Below are positions 10,101 through 16,142 of a stretch of DNA of 17,993 nucleotides, piece by piece (position 1 is the first letter of the stretch; each line of letters opens with the position of its first letter). Below the pieces are notes generated by a model. The model was not told the DNA's origin. It did no database searches and saw nothing but the letters and a program-made list of their open reading frames with translations. The DNA is taken from positions 1-17,993 of the forward strand of contig JBLIOB010000061.1 in assembly GCA_047639575.1 (NCBI GenBank), read 5' to 3'. Both the position numbers and the translations under genes were made by a program. Origin of the DNA: JBLIOB01 sp047639575 (GTDB lineage Bacteria; Bacteroidota; Bacteroidia; Flavobacteriales_D; Parvicellaceae).

Positions 10101-11466
10101 TTCTTGCGTTCTCTAATTTCTCATAATGAACCGCTTGAGTCATCGGATACGTTCCAGAACCCAAAGCTGCAGATGAGTTGACAAACCCCCTAACATTCGG
10201 ATTTCCCAAAACATACTGATGAAGTCCGTTAGAATTATTATTTGGAAGGACCGTTGAGGCCGGAAGCCCACCGTATCCTCCAGCTATTTCTAAACTGTCT
10301 TTTTCTCCTAAATCCGTAAATGCAATGATGTTTCGAGTATCTGTAAAATCGTTGGTTCTGTTGGTTACCCACACTTCAATTCTCGTTATTTGAACCCCAG
10401 AATTTACAATTGGTAGATCAACCATGGCATCGTCATAGTTGTTTCTGTGATAATAATTTAAGAAGTAGTGTTTGTTCGCTTCATAATTATCCGTGCTCAC
10501 TTCAAATTCACTTACCTGCGCTCCACCCGCTACATTAATCTCTTTCCGTTGTCCTTTTTGTTGAGAGAAAATTGAGGTTACGGTTGCTCTTCCAAATTGA
10601 AGCTGAGTCTTTAATCCAAACAAAGAACTACCTCCTTGGATCAGGGATCCGTTCAGTGGTAAACTAACATTTCCTGCTTCTATTTTCTTTATAATTTCAT
10701 CTTCAAACCCAGTATACTCTAACTTCATTTGATTCTCAAAATCAAATGTTGCTTCTGTATTATAGCTCGTCTGTAATTTTAATTTTTCACCAATTTGACC
10801 GGTAACATTTAATTGAATCTTTTCATCAAAATCAAACGTTGTAATTCTTCTTTGCTTTTCTGGAAGCTGCGGATTATCTGTCCTAGAAATATTAACTCCA
10901 AATCTTAATTCAGCTGATCCTTGAGGTTGAATGTTAATCTTATTACTTCCAAAAATGTCTTGAAATTTGGCTCCTCCAACATTTAAGTGGGGGATTAAGG
11001 AGGTTTCTCCAATTCCTTCTCCTGCTACTTGCTTTTTCCAATATTCATCGAGCGATTTATCTAAATCATATTGGAAGTATTCATCCTTCGTCATAAAAGA
11101 TGAATTCCGATAATCAAAATCCTCTCCTACAGTTGAATTAAAAATGTACTGGCCAGTTACAGGGTCGTAGTAAACATTATTATTAATGTTTTCTGGGTCT
11201 TCTAGATCAATTAAATTATTAGCATCTTGAGTTGGATCAACTGGATCGTTTAAAGGATATATTAAGTCAATATCTGGTGAATCTACTTTAACTGATCTCA
11301 TGCTGTTGAAATCAACATAACCCTCATCATCATAAGCAGTTGGAGCGCTCCAACTAGCATCGTAAGAAGAACTATAAATTCCTGACGCAGCTGTTGCCGT
11401 CCATATTACCATTAGAGCAATGGTAGATGAAAACAATCGGAGTAAATATTTTTGTACGCTATTCAA
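4111..11466 (-). CDS. sprA: SprA/Sov, outer-membrane translocon of the type IX secretion system
   Basis: This 2451-residue protein is the giant single-chain beta-barrel channel through which T9SS cargo crosses the outer membrane; the family was first described in gliding motility (SprA) and in Porphyromonas (Sov). A signal peptide covers about residues 1-32: basic residues K6 and R10, a hydrophobic core ending ATAASG. The rest shows the family's long soluble segments, calcium-site-like Asp-rich loops (for example DGLSDADERDFYSD and DDDYDLNPDAD), many alternating beta-strand stretches and a final strand ending in LRFTLQ, as expected of an outer-membrane barrel. Around residues 1925-1965 there is a Lys/Arg-rich low-complexity loop. 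The length is typical. The start codon is TTG: the first in-frame ATG (residue 19) would destroy the signal peptide, and the ruvA stop lies in frame only five codons upstream. It follows ruvA by 12 bases and probably shares the maeB-ruvA transcript. The window also encodes a protein with a T9SS sorting domain, the kind of substrate SprA exports. Confidence 0.96.
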   Translation of the reverse strand: MNSVQKYLLRLFSSTIALMVIWTATAASGIYSSSYDASWSAPTAYDDEGYVDFNSMRSVKVDSPDIDLIYPLNDPVDPTQDANNLIDLEDPENINNNVYYDPVTGQYIFNSTVGEDFDYRNSSFMTKDEYFQYDLDKSLDEYWKKQVAGEGIGETSLIPHLNVGGAKFQDIFGSNKINIQPQGSAELRFGVNISRTDNPQLPEKQRRITTFDFDEKIQLNVTGQIGEKLKLQTSYNTEATFDFENQMKLEYTGFEDEIIKKIEAGNVSLPLNGSLIQGGSSLFGLKTQLQFGRATVTSIFSQQKGQRKEINVAGGAQVSEFEVSTDNYEANKHYFLNYYHRNNYDDAMVDLPIVNSGVQITRIEVWVTNRTNDFTDTRNIIAFTDLGEKDSLEIAGGYGGLPASTVLPNNNSNGLHQYVLGNPNVRGFVNSSAALGSGTYPMTQAVHYEKLENARMLLPTEYDYNAQLGFISLNQSLNNDEVLAVAYQYTYLGATHQVGEFSTDGITGTDALYLKLLKSTVTNPRKMLWDLMMKNVYSIGAYQVSQKNFRLDVWYNNPTTSVDVNFIPKPGVDGIPLVRLIGLDRYNAQQFNTPDGVFDFIPLTAQNGKIENGGTINTRNGRVYFTTIEPFGSYLDQELTAKGVDPITRSQTVYQALYDSTQTAARQIPELNRFKLKGTYESSSSSEIALNALNIPRGSVTVTAGGVPLNEGQDYTVDYNLGRVKILNDGILSSGTPIKISLESNSLFSIQSKTLMGSHMDYKVNKDFNLGATVMNLTERPLTQKVNQGDEPISNTIFGVNGDFRKEVPFLTKLVDKIPGINTKEKSTVSITGEAAYLLPGFNKAIGDEGTSYIDDFEGSQSAIDIRSFTTWVPASIPQGQPSLFPEASYTDDLRAGMNRAKLAWYVIDPLFHNDNSLTPSNIAGSPFQDMHTQRRVLVEELFPNKDLGTGQPTFIGVFDLAYYPNVRGIYNYDDGTYAAGLNPLNGQLLNPEDRWAGIMRSLTTNDFEAANIQYIQFWMMDPFSGTIGTNVDSRNSTGGDFYINIGNISEDIIKDGAKSFENGNSTDGSFDTTVTRETNLARVPTTQVIVNAFDNDLTARPNQDIGLDGLSDADERDFYSDFAAYVQGLGLPTVVRDSILNDISADNYNYYRDDDYDLNPDADMLTRYMMYNGHDGNSPTTDESATLNVDGYPTSATTLPNVEDINQDNNLNEAEAYFQYHINLRPENMNVGENYITDQVVGSYNNGTTTSLVNWYQFKIPIASPTSRINGIQDFRSIRFIRMFMKNFDKPLVTRFGRLELIRGEWRSYLRELWTPGDYIQSEESGTTFNIGAVNIEENDNYVVPPGINRQVNVQTQNLARLNEQSMVLEVCNLKDGDARAAFRNTSFDVLSYKKLRMFVHAHETDQSKPLINNDLTCFIRLGTDFEDNYYEYEVPLTVSPNNSGVAEDVWPEANNIVIDFSKLKGLKLIRPGGLSTGGLTPYIVPDPDDPTRRITIVGNPTLAGIKTIMIGVRNPWKDDPTHQWQPDDGLEKCAEVWVNELRLTDFDDFGGWAAQGRLTAQLADLASVAFSGGISTPGFGSIEKRISERQRETIRTFDASSTIQLGKFFGDKSGVSLPMYIGYGDITIDPMFDPLNPDILMKELPQSESNASAARDYTQRKSLNFTNVRIDRKKEGAQPHFWDVRNLTYSFSYNQSYRRDINTQFNTQKNYNTSLIYSYNPNSKPWKPFAKSKFLRKSKWLRFIKDFNLYPKPKSVSVRTTIDRGYNESQIRGNYNAITIPQFFKTFNWNRGYDFKYDITKALKVDFSVNNNAIIRENRDWVNKDWYPEEYQNFKDTVLESIAHWGTTMQYGHGLNVTYQLPLNKFPFTDWINVSTRLAVAYDWGRAPLAQSELGNTIQNSRKVNWNAQANMTNLYNKIPYLKKVNKKFGRKGGNSRRRASKPKPVVKDTSAAGDTAKKVREPIDFNVLEQSARVIMMLKNVNFTFSTTDGVLLPGYTPSTNVFGASPWDADPNTISGPGYQFALGGHQKFDLLGRATGNDFAEFAALNGWILDSVNSQRLNTQYTTNHASNITGKATIEPFGGVRIDLSLTQNSSVNTTDNFRFSDSVFDPFSSMTVYDPGYHHQNPVETGTFSSSLITWRTAFESDTTNTSAIFTELRDNRAVVSQILADANANSLGAHAEDLGYTDGYGEGQQDVILGAFLAAYTGKTPGKKNINPFSVIPLPNWRITIDGNKFKFMKKRFKSLSFKHSYRSNFTIGSYTTNLNSSANAAGLVSRDISGNFISDKQILTASIMEQFAPLLGIDATLKNSLILKIEYKKDRNVALSLANNQITEIKGNELVIGSGYRFDDVMLPFKINGKKPVSNLNIRVDISIRGNKTITRKIIENQNQVTAGQRLISIKATADYQLGKALSVRAYFDRIITKPFISTAFPTANTNAGLALRFTLQ

Positions 11467-11478
11467 TGTGGCTGTTAT

Positions 11479-12060
11479 CTACAGTCTTTTTAATGCTCTT
11501 TTGATTACTTCGTCCACTCCCATTCCTGATTCCTCACCCATCACTTTATCAAGTATCTTATTTGAAGCTTTCTTATCGAACCCTAAAACAACTAGAGCAG
11601 ATAACGCCTCATTCTTGATAGTATTGCCCGAATCCATTGAAATGTCAACCGAAACGCCAATCTTCTCAATTTTATCTTTTAAATCAATAATGATTCGCTG
11701 AGCTGATTTAGCGCCAATTCCCTTAATGCTTTTCAGCAAATCCACATCTTCATTTGCAATAGCTGCTGCTACTTCTCCTGGAGAAAGAGCAGACAAGATC
11801 ATACGACCGGTGCTGGCACCGACTCCCGATACTGAAATCAAAAGTCTAAACATCTGACGTTCGTTTTCATCTGAAAATCCGTAAAGTACATGTGCGTCTT
11901 CACGAATTGCCAAATGTGTTTTCAAAGTCACATGATCTTTTGAACCTAATTGAGTGAACGTATTTAAAGTAATATGGCAGTAATATCCAACTCCATTACA
12001 ATCTATCACCGCATGTGCAGGTGAAAATTCAATAAGTCTACCACTAAGCTGATCTATCAT
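11479..12060 (-). CDS. ruvA: Holliday junction branch migration protein RuvA
   Basis: RuvA binds four-way DNA junctions and loads the RuvB helicase for branch migration in recombinational repair. The 193-residue protein has the standard three-domain order: an OB-fold N-terminal domain (about 1-63, with GVGYYCHI and the EDAHVLYGF stretch), a domain with two helix-hairpin-helix motifs (SGVG near 78-81 and KGIG at 113-116, followed by AQRIIIDLKDKI), and a C-terminal helical domain (about 148-193, EALSALVVLGFDKKAS) that contacts RuvB. Its ATG shares one A with the TAA stop of maeB (TAATG), so translation is likely coupled. Its TAG stop is in the same frame as the sprA start. ruvB and ruvC are not in the window. 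Confidence 0.97.
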   Translation of the reverse strand: MIDQLSGRLIEFSPAHAVIDCNGVGYYCHITLNTFTQLGSKDHVTLKTHLAIREDAHVLYGFSDENERQMFRLLISVSGVGASTGRMILSALSPGEVAAAIANEDVDLLKSIKGIGAKSAQRIIIDLKDKIEKIGVSVDISMDSGNTIKNEALSALVVLGFDKKASNKILDKVMGEESGMGVDEVIKRALKRL

Positions 12061-14321
12061 TATTTTCTTGTTTGAACATCTGCGGCTGCAATAGTAGCCA
12101 TATTCACAATTTCTCTCACCGAACTACCCATTTGCAAGATATGAACAGGCTTTCTCATTCCTAATAAAATTGGTCCTATCACTTCAGCTCCACCTAATTC
12201 TTGCATTAATTTATAACTAATGTTTCCGGCAGATAAATTCGGAAAAATAAATGTATTAGTTTTCTTCTTCGCTAGTTCTGAAAAAGGGAAGTTTTCTCGC
12301 ATCAATTGTCTATTCAGTGCAAAATTTGCCTGAACTTCTCCGTCCACAACAATTTCCGGATGTTGTTCGTGAAGAATTTTAACCGCTTCTCTCATCTTTA
12401 CTGCATCTGGACCTTCAGAAGAACCGAAGTTAGAATATGATAAGAAAGCTATTCTTGGATTAATTTGGAACCGATTAACGACTTTATCAACCAATCTTGT
12501 GATGTCCACTAACTCTTGTGGGGTTGGGTCATAATTTACAGTAGTATCTGCAAAAAAGAAAGGGCCTTGCTTTGTAATCACAATATACATTCCTGCAATC
12601 TTGTTGATTCCTTCGTCAATACCAATAACCTGTAAAGCAGGTTTGATTGTATCCCGGTAATTTCTAGTTAAACCAGATATCATAGCATCTGCTTCACCCA
12701 TTTCAACCATACCTGCGCCAAAGTAATTCCTCTCTCGCATTAATTTGTAGGCCTCATTATAAGTGATTCCTCGTCTTTTCCTTTTATCGAACAACATCTC
12801 TGCAAAGCGAGATCTATTTTCTCTTTGCTCTTCTGCCCTTGGATCTACTATTTCGCAATCTAATTCTAAAGCATTCTCTTCGATCATCGCTTCGATTTTT
12901 TCGCGATGTCCTAATAAAATTGGAATTGCAATTCCTTCCTCGGCAATAATTTGGGCGGCCCGTAATACTTTATAATTATCAGCTTCTGCAAACACTACAC
13001 GTTGTTGCTTTCTTCTTGCACGCTGTGTAATCTTTTTCATCAGCTTATCATCCAGACCCATTCTTTCTATCAGCTCATTTTCATAAGCCTTCCAGTCTTC
13101 AATCGGGTTTTGGGCTACACCTGACTCCATCGCTGCTTTAGCTACTGCCGGAGCTACAGCAGTAATTAATCGTGGATCCAACGGTTTTGGAATAATTTGA
13201 TCTTTTCCAAATGAAATGTTTCGTTCGCCATAAGCAATGTTAACCTCCTCAGGAACTGATTCCTTAGCTAATTCTGCGATCGCTCTTACAGCGGCCAATT
13301 TCATTTCTTCATTAATATCAGTAGCTCTAACATCTAGCGCACCTCTAAAAATGAAAGGAAAACCGAGCACGTTGTTCACCTGATTTGGATGATCTGATCT
13401 ACCAGTTGCCATAATCACATCTTCCCGAGCATCCATCGCGTCTTTATAGGAAATTTCTGGATCCGGATTTGCCAATGCAAATACAATTGGATCAGCGGCC
13501 ATGGATTGAACCATTTTTGGAGAAACAATATTTCCTTTACTTAATCCTAAGAAAACATCCGCGCCTTTCATTGCTTCCGCCAAGCTTTTTATCTCCGTCT
13601 TTCTGGCAAATTCTTTTTTCTGCGGATTTAGTCCTTCTCGTCCTGTTGACACAACACCCTTGCTATCGAGCATTAAAATATTTTCTTTTTTAGCGCCAAG
13701 GGCCACATATAATCTCAAGCAAGAAACAGCAGCAGCACCAGCGCCATTTACCACTATTTTAACTTCGCCTATTTTTTTGTTCGCAATTTCCAAAGCATTA
13801 ATTAAGGCCGAAGAAGAAATAATAGCAGTTCCATGCTGATCATCGTGCATGATTGGAATATTCAATTCTTCTTTAAGGCGTCTTTCAATTTCAAATGCCT
13901 CAGGTGCTTTAATATCTTCTAGGTTAATACCTCCAAATGTTGGCGCAATTGCCTTTACCGTATTAACAAATAAATCAATGTCTTCCGCATCTACCTCAAT
14001 ATCGAACACATCAATGTCTGCAAATATTTTAAAAAGAAGACCTTTACCTTCCATTACTGGTTTTGATGCCTCAGGCCCGATATTGCCTAGACCTAATACA
14101 GCAGTTCCATTTGAGATTACCGCTACTAAATTTCCTTTAGCGGTATACTCATACACTTTAGATTTGTCCTTCGCTATTTCAAGACAAGGCTCTGCAACAC
14201 CTGGCGAATACGCCAAAGATAAATCCCTTTGAGAACTGTATGGCTTTGTGGGAACGACTTCAATTTTTCCTTTTCTTCCACTCGAGTGATAATCTAATGC
14301 GTCTTGATTCTTCTTTTTCAA
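12060..14321 (-). CDS. maeB: NADP-type malic enzyme with phosphotransacetylase-like domain (MaeB type)
   Basis: It oxidatively decarboxylates malate to pyruvate with reduction of NAD(P), supplying reducing power and C3 units in the cytoplasm. The 753-residue protein is the large bacterial type. A malic-enzyme N domain has AYSPGVAEPC at about 37-46, the metal/substrate motif MHDDQHGT at 158-165, a Rossmann glycine motif GAGAAA at 193-198 and ATGRSDHPNQVNN at 305-317. From about residue 428 a phosphate-acetyltransferase-like domain follows; in E. coli MaeB this part is non-catalytic and mediates acetyl-CoA control. NADP rather than NAD use is inferred from the family. The start is TTG: it aligns with family N-termini (Lys-rich, then DALDYH), and no ATG lies between it and the in-frame stop 42 bases upstream. 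It is first in a maeB-ruvA-sprA run. Confidence 0.95.
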   Translation of the reverse strand: MKKKNQDALDYHSSGRKGKIEVVPTKPYSSQRDLSLAYSPGVAEPCLEIAKDKSKVYEYTAKGNLVAVISNGTAVLGLGNIGPEASKPVMEGKGLLFKIFADIDVFDIEVDAEDIDLFVNTVKAIAPTFGGINLEDIKAPEAFEIERRLKEELNIPIMHDDQHGTAIISSSALINALEIANKKIGEVKIVVNGAGAAAVSCLRLYVALGAKKENILMLDSKGVVSTGREGLNPQKKEFARKTEIKSLAEAMKGADVFLGLSKGNIVSPKMVQSMAADPIVFALANPDPEISYKDAMDAREDVIMATGRSDHPNQVNNVLGFPFIFRGALDVRATDINEEMKLAAVRAIAELAKESVPEEVNIAYGERNISFGKDQIIPKPLDPRLITAVAPAVAKAAMESGVAQNPIEDWKAYENELIERMGLDDKLMKKITQRARRKQQRVVFAEADNYKVLRAAQIIAEEGIAIPILLGHREKIEAMIEENALELDCEIVDPRAEEQRENRSRFAEMLFDKRKRRGITYNEAYKLMRERNYFGAGMVEMGEADAMISGLTRNYRDTIKPALQVIGIDEGINKIAGMYIVITKQGPFFFADTTVNYDPTPQELVDITRLVDKVVNRFQINPRIAFLSYSNFGSSEGPDAVKMREAVKILHEQHPEIVVDGEVQANFALNRQLMRENFPFSELAKKKTNTFIFPNLSAGNISYKLMQELGGAEVIGPILLGMRKPVHILQMGSSVREIVNMATIAAADVQTRK

Positions 14322-14355
14322 ATGAATAGTTTTAATACGTCCCTTTTGGGGTTTC

Positions 14356-14363
14356 CAAAATTA
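14356..14363 (-). promoter_or_regulatory. Putative -7 promoter element of the maeB-ruvA-sprA operon
   Basis: The - strand reads TAATTTTG, a perfect match to the Bacteroidota -7 consensus TAnnTTTG, 34 bases before the maeB TTG codon. No TTTG -33 element stands at the usual 17-23 base spacing, so the call rests on the -7 box and position only. Confidence 0.4.
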
Positions 14364-14459
14364 AAGGCAAGCGCAAAGTTAAAAATTCTGAAGAATGGTG
14401 AACCCAATTCTTTAGTTGATCAGGACTAAATAATTATTGTAAATTCACAACATTCAATC

Positions 14460-15152
14460 ATGCAGAAACTTGTTGTATTTAGTGGTGCCGGTATTAGTGC
14501 CGAAAGTGGCATAAAAACTTTCAGAGATTCAGATGGTCTTTGGGAAGAATATAATGTCATGGATGTTGCCACACCAGAAGCCTGGAAAGCAGACCAACAG
14601 CTAGTTTTAGAGTTTTACAATAAAAGAAGAGATCAAGCAATTAAGGCAATTCCGAATGGCGCTCATCAAGCAATTGCCGACTTAGAAAAGCACTTTGACG
14701 TCACAATTATTACTCAAAACATTGACAATCTTCATGAAAAAGCAGGATCTACTAATGTGCTTCATTTGCATGGAGAAATAACTAAATGTAGAAGTTCAAT
14801 TGACGAGAGCCTGGTTTATGACGTAGATGATAGTGGAATTGCGCAAGGGGCTCTTTGTGAAAAAGGGTCACAACTAAGGCCTCATATTGTATGGTTTGGA
14901 GAAGCTGTCCCTAATATAGAAGTAGCTCAAGAGATTGTAAAGAAGGCGGATGTATTGCTAATAGTAGGAACATCATTAAACGTGTACCCTGCAGCCGGCT
15001 TAATTCATTTCTCAAATTTCAGAGTAAAGAAATTTTTAATAGACCCTCAGTACATTCATTTAACAGATGTAGACAATTTGCACGTTATTAAGGAAAAAGC
15101 TACTGTTGGTGTTCCAATGGCAATTAAGTCTTTACTGGAAGAATCAAAATAA
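14460..15152 (+). CDS. cobB: NAD-dependent protein deacylase, sirtuin (CobB/SIRT5 class)
   Basis: Sirtuins remove acyl groups from lysines using NAD+, giving nicotinamide and O-acyl-ADP-ribose. The 230-residue protein has the NAD-binding GAGISAESGI at 9-18, FRD at 21-23, TQNID at 85-89, the catalytic histidine in LHLHGE (His104), RPHIVWFGEAVP at 140-151 and GTSLNVYPAAGL at 170-181. FYNKRR supplies Tyr53 and Arg56, the Tyr-x-x-Arg pair that in CobB and SIRT5 recognises succinyl and malonyl lysine, so desuccinylase activity is a reasonable inference. The small domain lacks the usual two CxxC zinc pairs; only Cys110 and Cys133 are present. This lack is, as I recall, shared by other Bacteroidota homologues. 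The gene is divergent from maeB (138-base gap) and stands alone. No clear promoter consensus was seen. Confidence 0.94.
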   Translation: MQKLVVFSGAGISAESGIKTFRDSDGLWEEYNVMDVATPEAWKADQQLVLEFYNKRRDQAIKAIPNGAHQAIADLEKHFDVTIITQNIDNLHEKAGSTNVLHLHGEITKCRSSIDESLVYDVDDSGIAQGALCEKGSQLRPHIVWFGEAVPNIEVAQEIVKKADVLLIVGTSLNVYPAAGLIHFSNFRVKKFLIDPQYIHLTDVDNLHVIKEKATVGVPMAIKSLLEESK

Positions 15153-15170
15153 TTGACATTAAAGTATTAA

Positions 15171-15203
15171 GCAAAAAAAAGGTGGCCCATAATGAGCCAC
15201 CTT
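15171..15203 (-). terminator. Rho-independent terminator of the 15224-15994 gene
   Basis: AAGGTGGC (15179-15186) pairs with GCCACCTT (15196-15203); an inner CAT/ATG pairing closes most of the loop, with one C-A mismatch. The run of eight A at 15173-15180 becomes a T-run on the - strand just past the stem, so it serves the - strand gene. On the + strand the trailing T-tract is weak, so it may only partly stop cobB transcription. Confidence 0.85.
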
Positions 15204-15223
15204 AAATTATAGTATCGTTAAAC

Positions 15224-15994
15224 TTAGTGTTTTACCATTAGTTTGGAAGTTCTAAGTACTTGGCCATCTTTTCTAATTGACACGAAATAAATTCCGGCTT
15301 TTAAAGATTCAGTATTAATTGCAACTTGTTTTTGTGCTGCAGCTAATTGAATTTCTTTTTGCTTTTTACCTAACATGTCAGAAACTTCAAGTGTCATATT
15401 TCCTGATTCCAATTCATTTCCACTAAAGCTAACAGTAGCATTGTTGTTTGCTGGGTTTGGGAAAAGTTTAACATCAAGGTTTTGCTTTAAGTCTTCTACT
15501 CCAGTAAAAGCATGAATATCATATACGATATCTACATATGCAGAATCATTTGGGTTAGCATCATCAAATACTACAAACCTAAAAGTAGCAGTTCCAACTC
15601 CTGTTTTTGGTTTGAAATAAGTATTGATCACTGCAGTACCTGCTCCTGCCAAATCTACATAGTCCAAAAATGCTGGATCAGTTGATTCTGGAAAAATGTA
15701 ATCTGCTCCAGCAAGAATATCAGAATAACAAATACCATAACAATGGTAATGTGACGTATTAGCCAAAACACCTGTTTCAATTCTTTTCACTTTAGAAGTA
15801 ATTGAAGTTCCAGTGGTATTAACTACGGTGAAATTAACAGTATATTTGAAAAAGGGATCAGCTGGAGAGTTTGGCCCAGACAAGTTGTATGTCCCATCTG
15901 TGACATCTGCTCCCGAAGGGTCTTGAATCTGAAAAGTTTGAGCAATTGCCCCAGTCATTGTGAATGCAAGTGCGATAAGTAATAGTTTCTTCAT
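15224..15994 (-). CDS. Secreted protein of unknown function with T9SS type A sorting domain
   Basis: This 256-residue exported protein has an N-terminal signal peptide (about 1-19, ending AIAQ). A central domain at about 20-165 has no function I can name. It is probably beta-rich and contains a conserved stretch KVKRIETGVL...SHYHCYGICYSD with two cysteines (85 and 89) that could form a disulfide, and later RFVVFDDANPNDSAYVDIVYD. Residues 168-256 are a type A C-terminal sorting domain: VKLFPNPANN at 175-184, a middle LEVSDMLGK strand, and LKAGIYFVSI with a basic ending KLMVKH. That domain directs export through SprA and then removal and attachment or release at the surface. Decayed paralogue lies next door (16143-16911). 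Central domains of this kind recur, in my memory, in many unnamed Bacteroidota T9SS proteins. It has its own terminator and promoter, so is likely monocistronic. Confidence 0.88.
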   Translation of the reverse strand: MKKLLLIALAFTMTGAIAQTFQIQDPSGADVTDGTYNLSGPNSPADPFFKYTVNFTVVNTTGTSITSKVKRIETGVLANTSHYHCYGICYSDILAGADYIFPESTDPAFLDYVDLAGAGTAVINTYFKPKTGVGTATFRFVVFDDANPNDSAYVDIVYDIHAFTGVEDLKQNLDVKLFPNPANNNATVSFSGNELESGNMTLEVSDMLGKKQKEIQLAAAQKQVAINTESLKAGIYFVSIRKDGQVLRTSKLMVKH

Positions 15995-16014
15995 AATGTG
16001 TGTTTGTATACTCT

Positions 16015-16022
16015 CAAATATA
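16015..16022 (-). promoter_or_regulatory. Putative -7 promoter element of the T9SS cargo gene
   Basis: The - strand reads TATATTTG, an exact TAnnTTTG match, 20 bases upstream of the ATG at 15994. No clear -33 TTTG is present at the expected distance (only AT-rich sequence), so the element may depend on an activator. Confidence 0.5.
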
Positions 16023-16077
16023 TAGATTAAACGGGTAGAAATTTAAAGAGTTTCCAATAACATTGAAAAGCTGTAAT

Positions 16078-16090
16078 AATAGGATTCCAA
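16078..16090 (-). repeat. 13-base upstream element, copy A
   Basis: TTGGAATCCTATT on the - strand, 83 bases upstream of the intact cargo gene's ATG and about 55 bases upstream of its -7 box. The identical 13 bases occur at 17004-17016, 92 bases upstream of the paralogous pseudogene. It is either a shared regulatory site or a remnant of the duplicated upstream DNA. Confidence 0.5.
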
Positions 16091-16142
16091 CTTCACCCAC
16101 CTACAAATCCAGAATTATGATACCATTAAACAGATCAACACG

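Noticed and set aside
14361..14459. Small RNA or tRNA between maeB and the sirtuin gene
   Set aside because: No cloverleaf or stable hairpin with a terminator could be found by eye; only promoter-like AT-rich sequence is seen.
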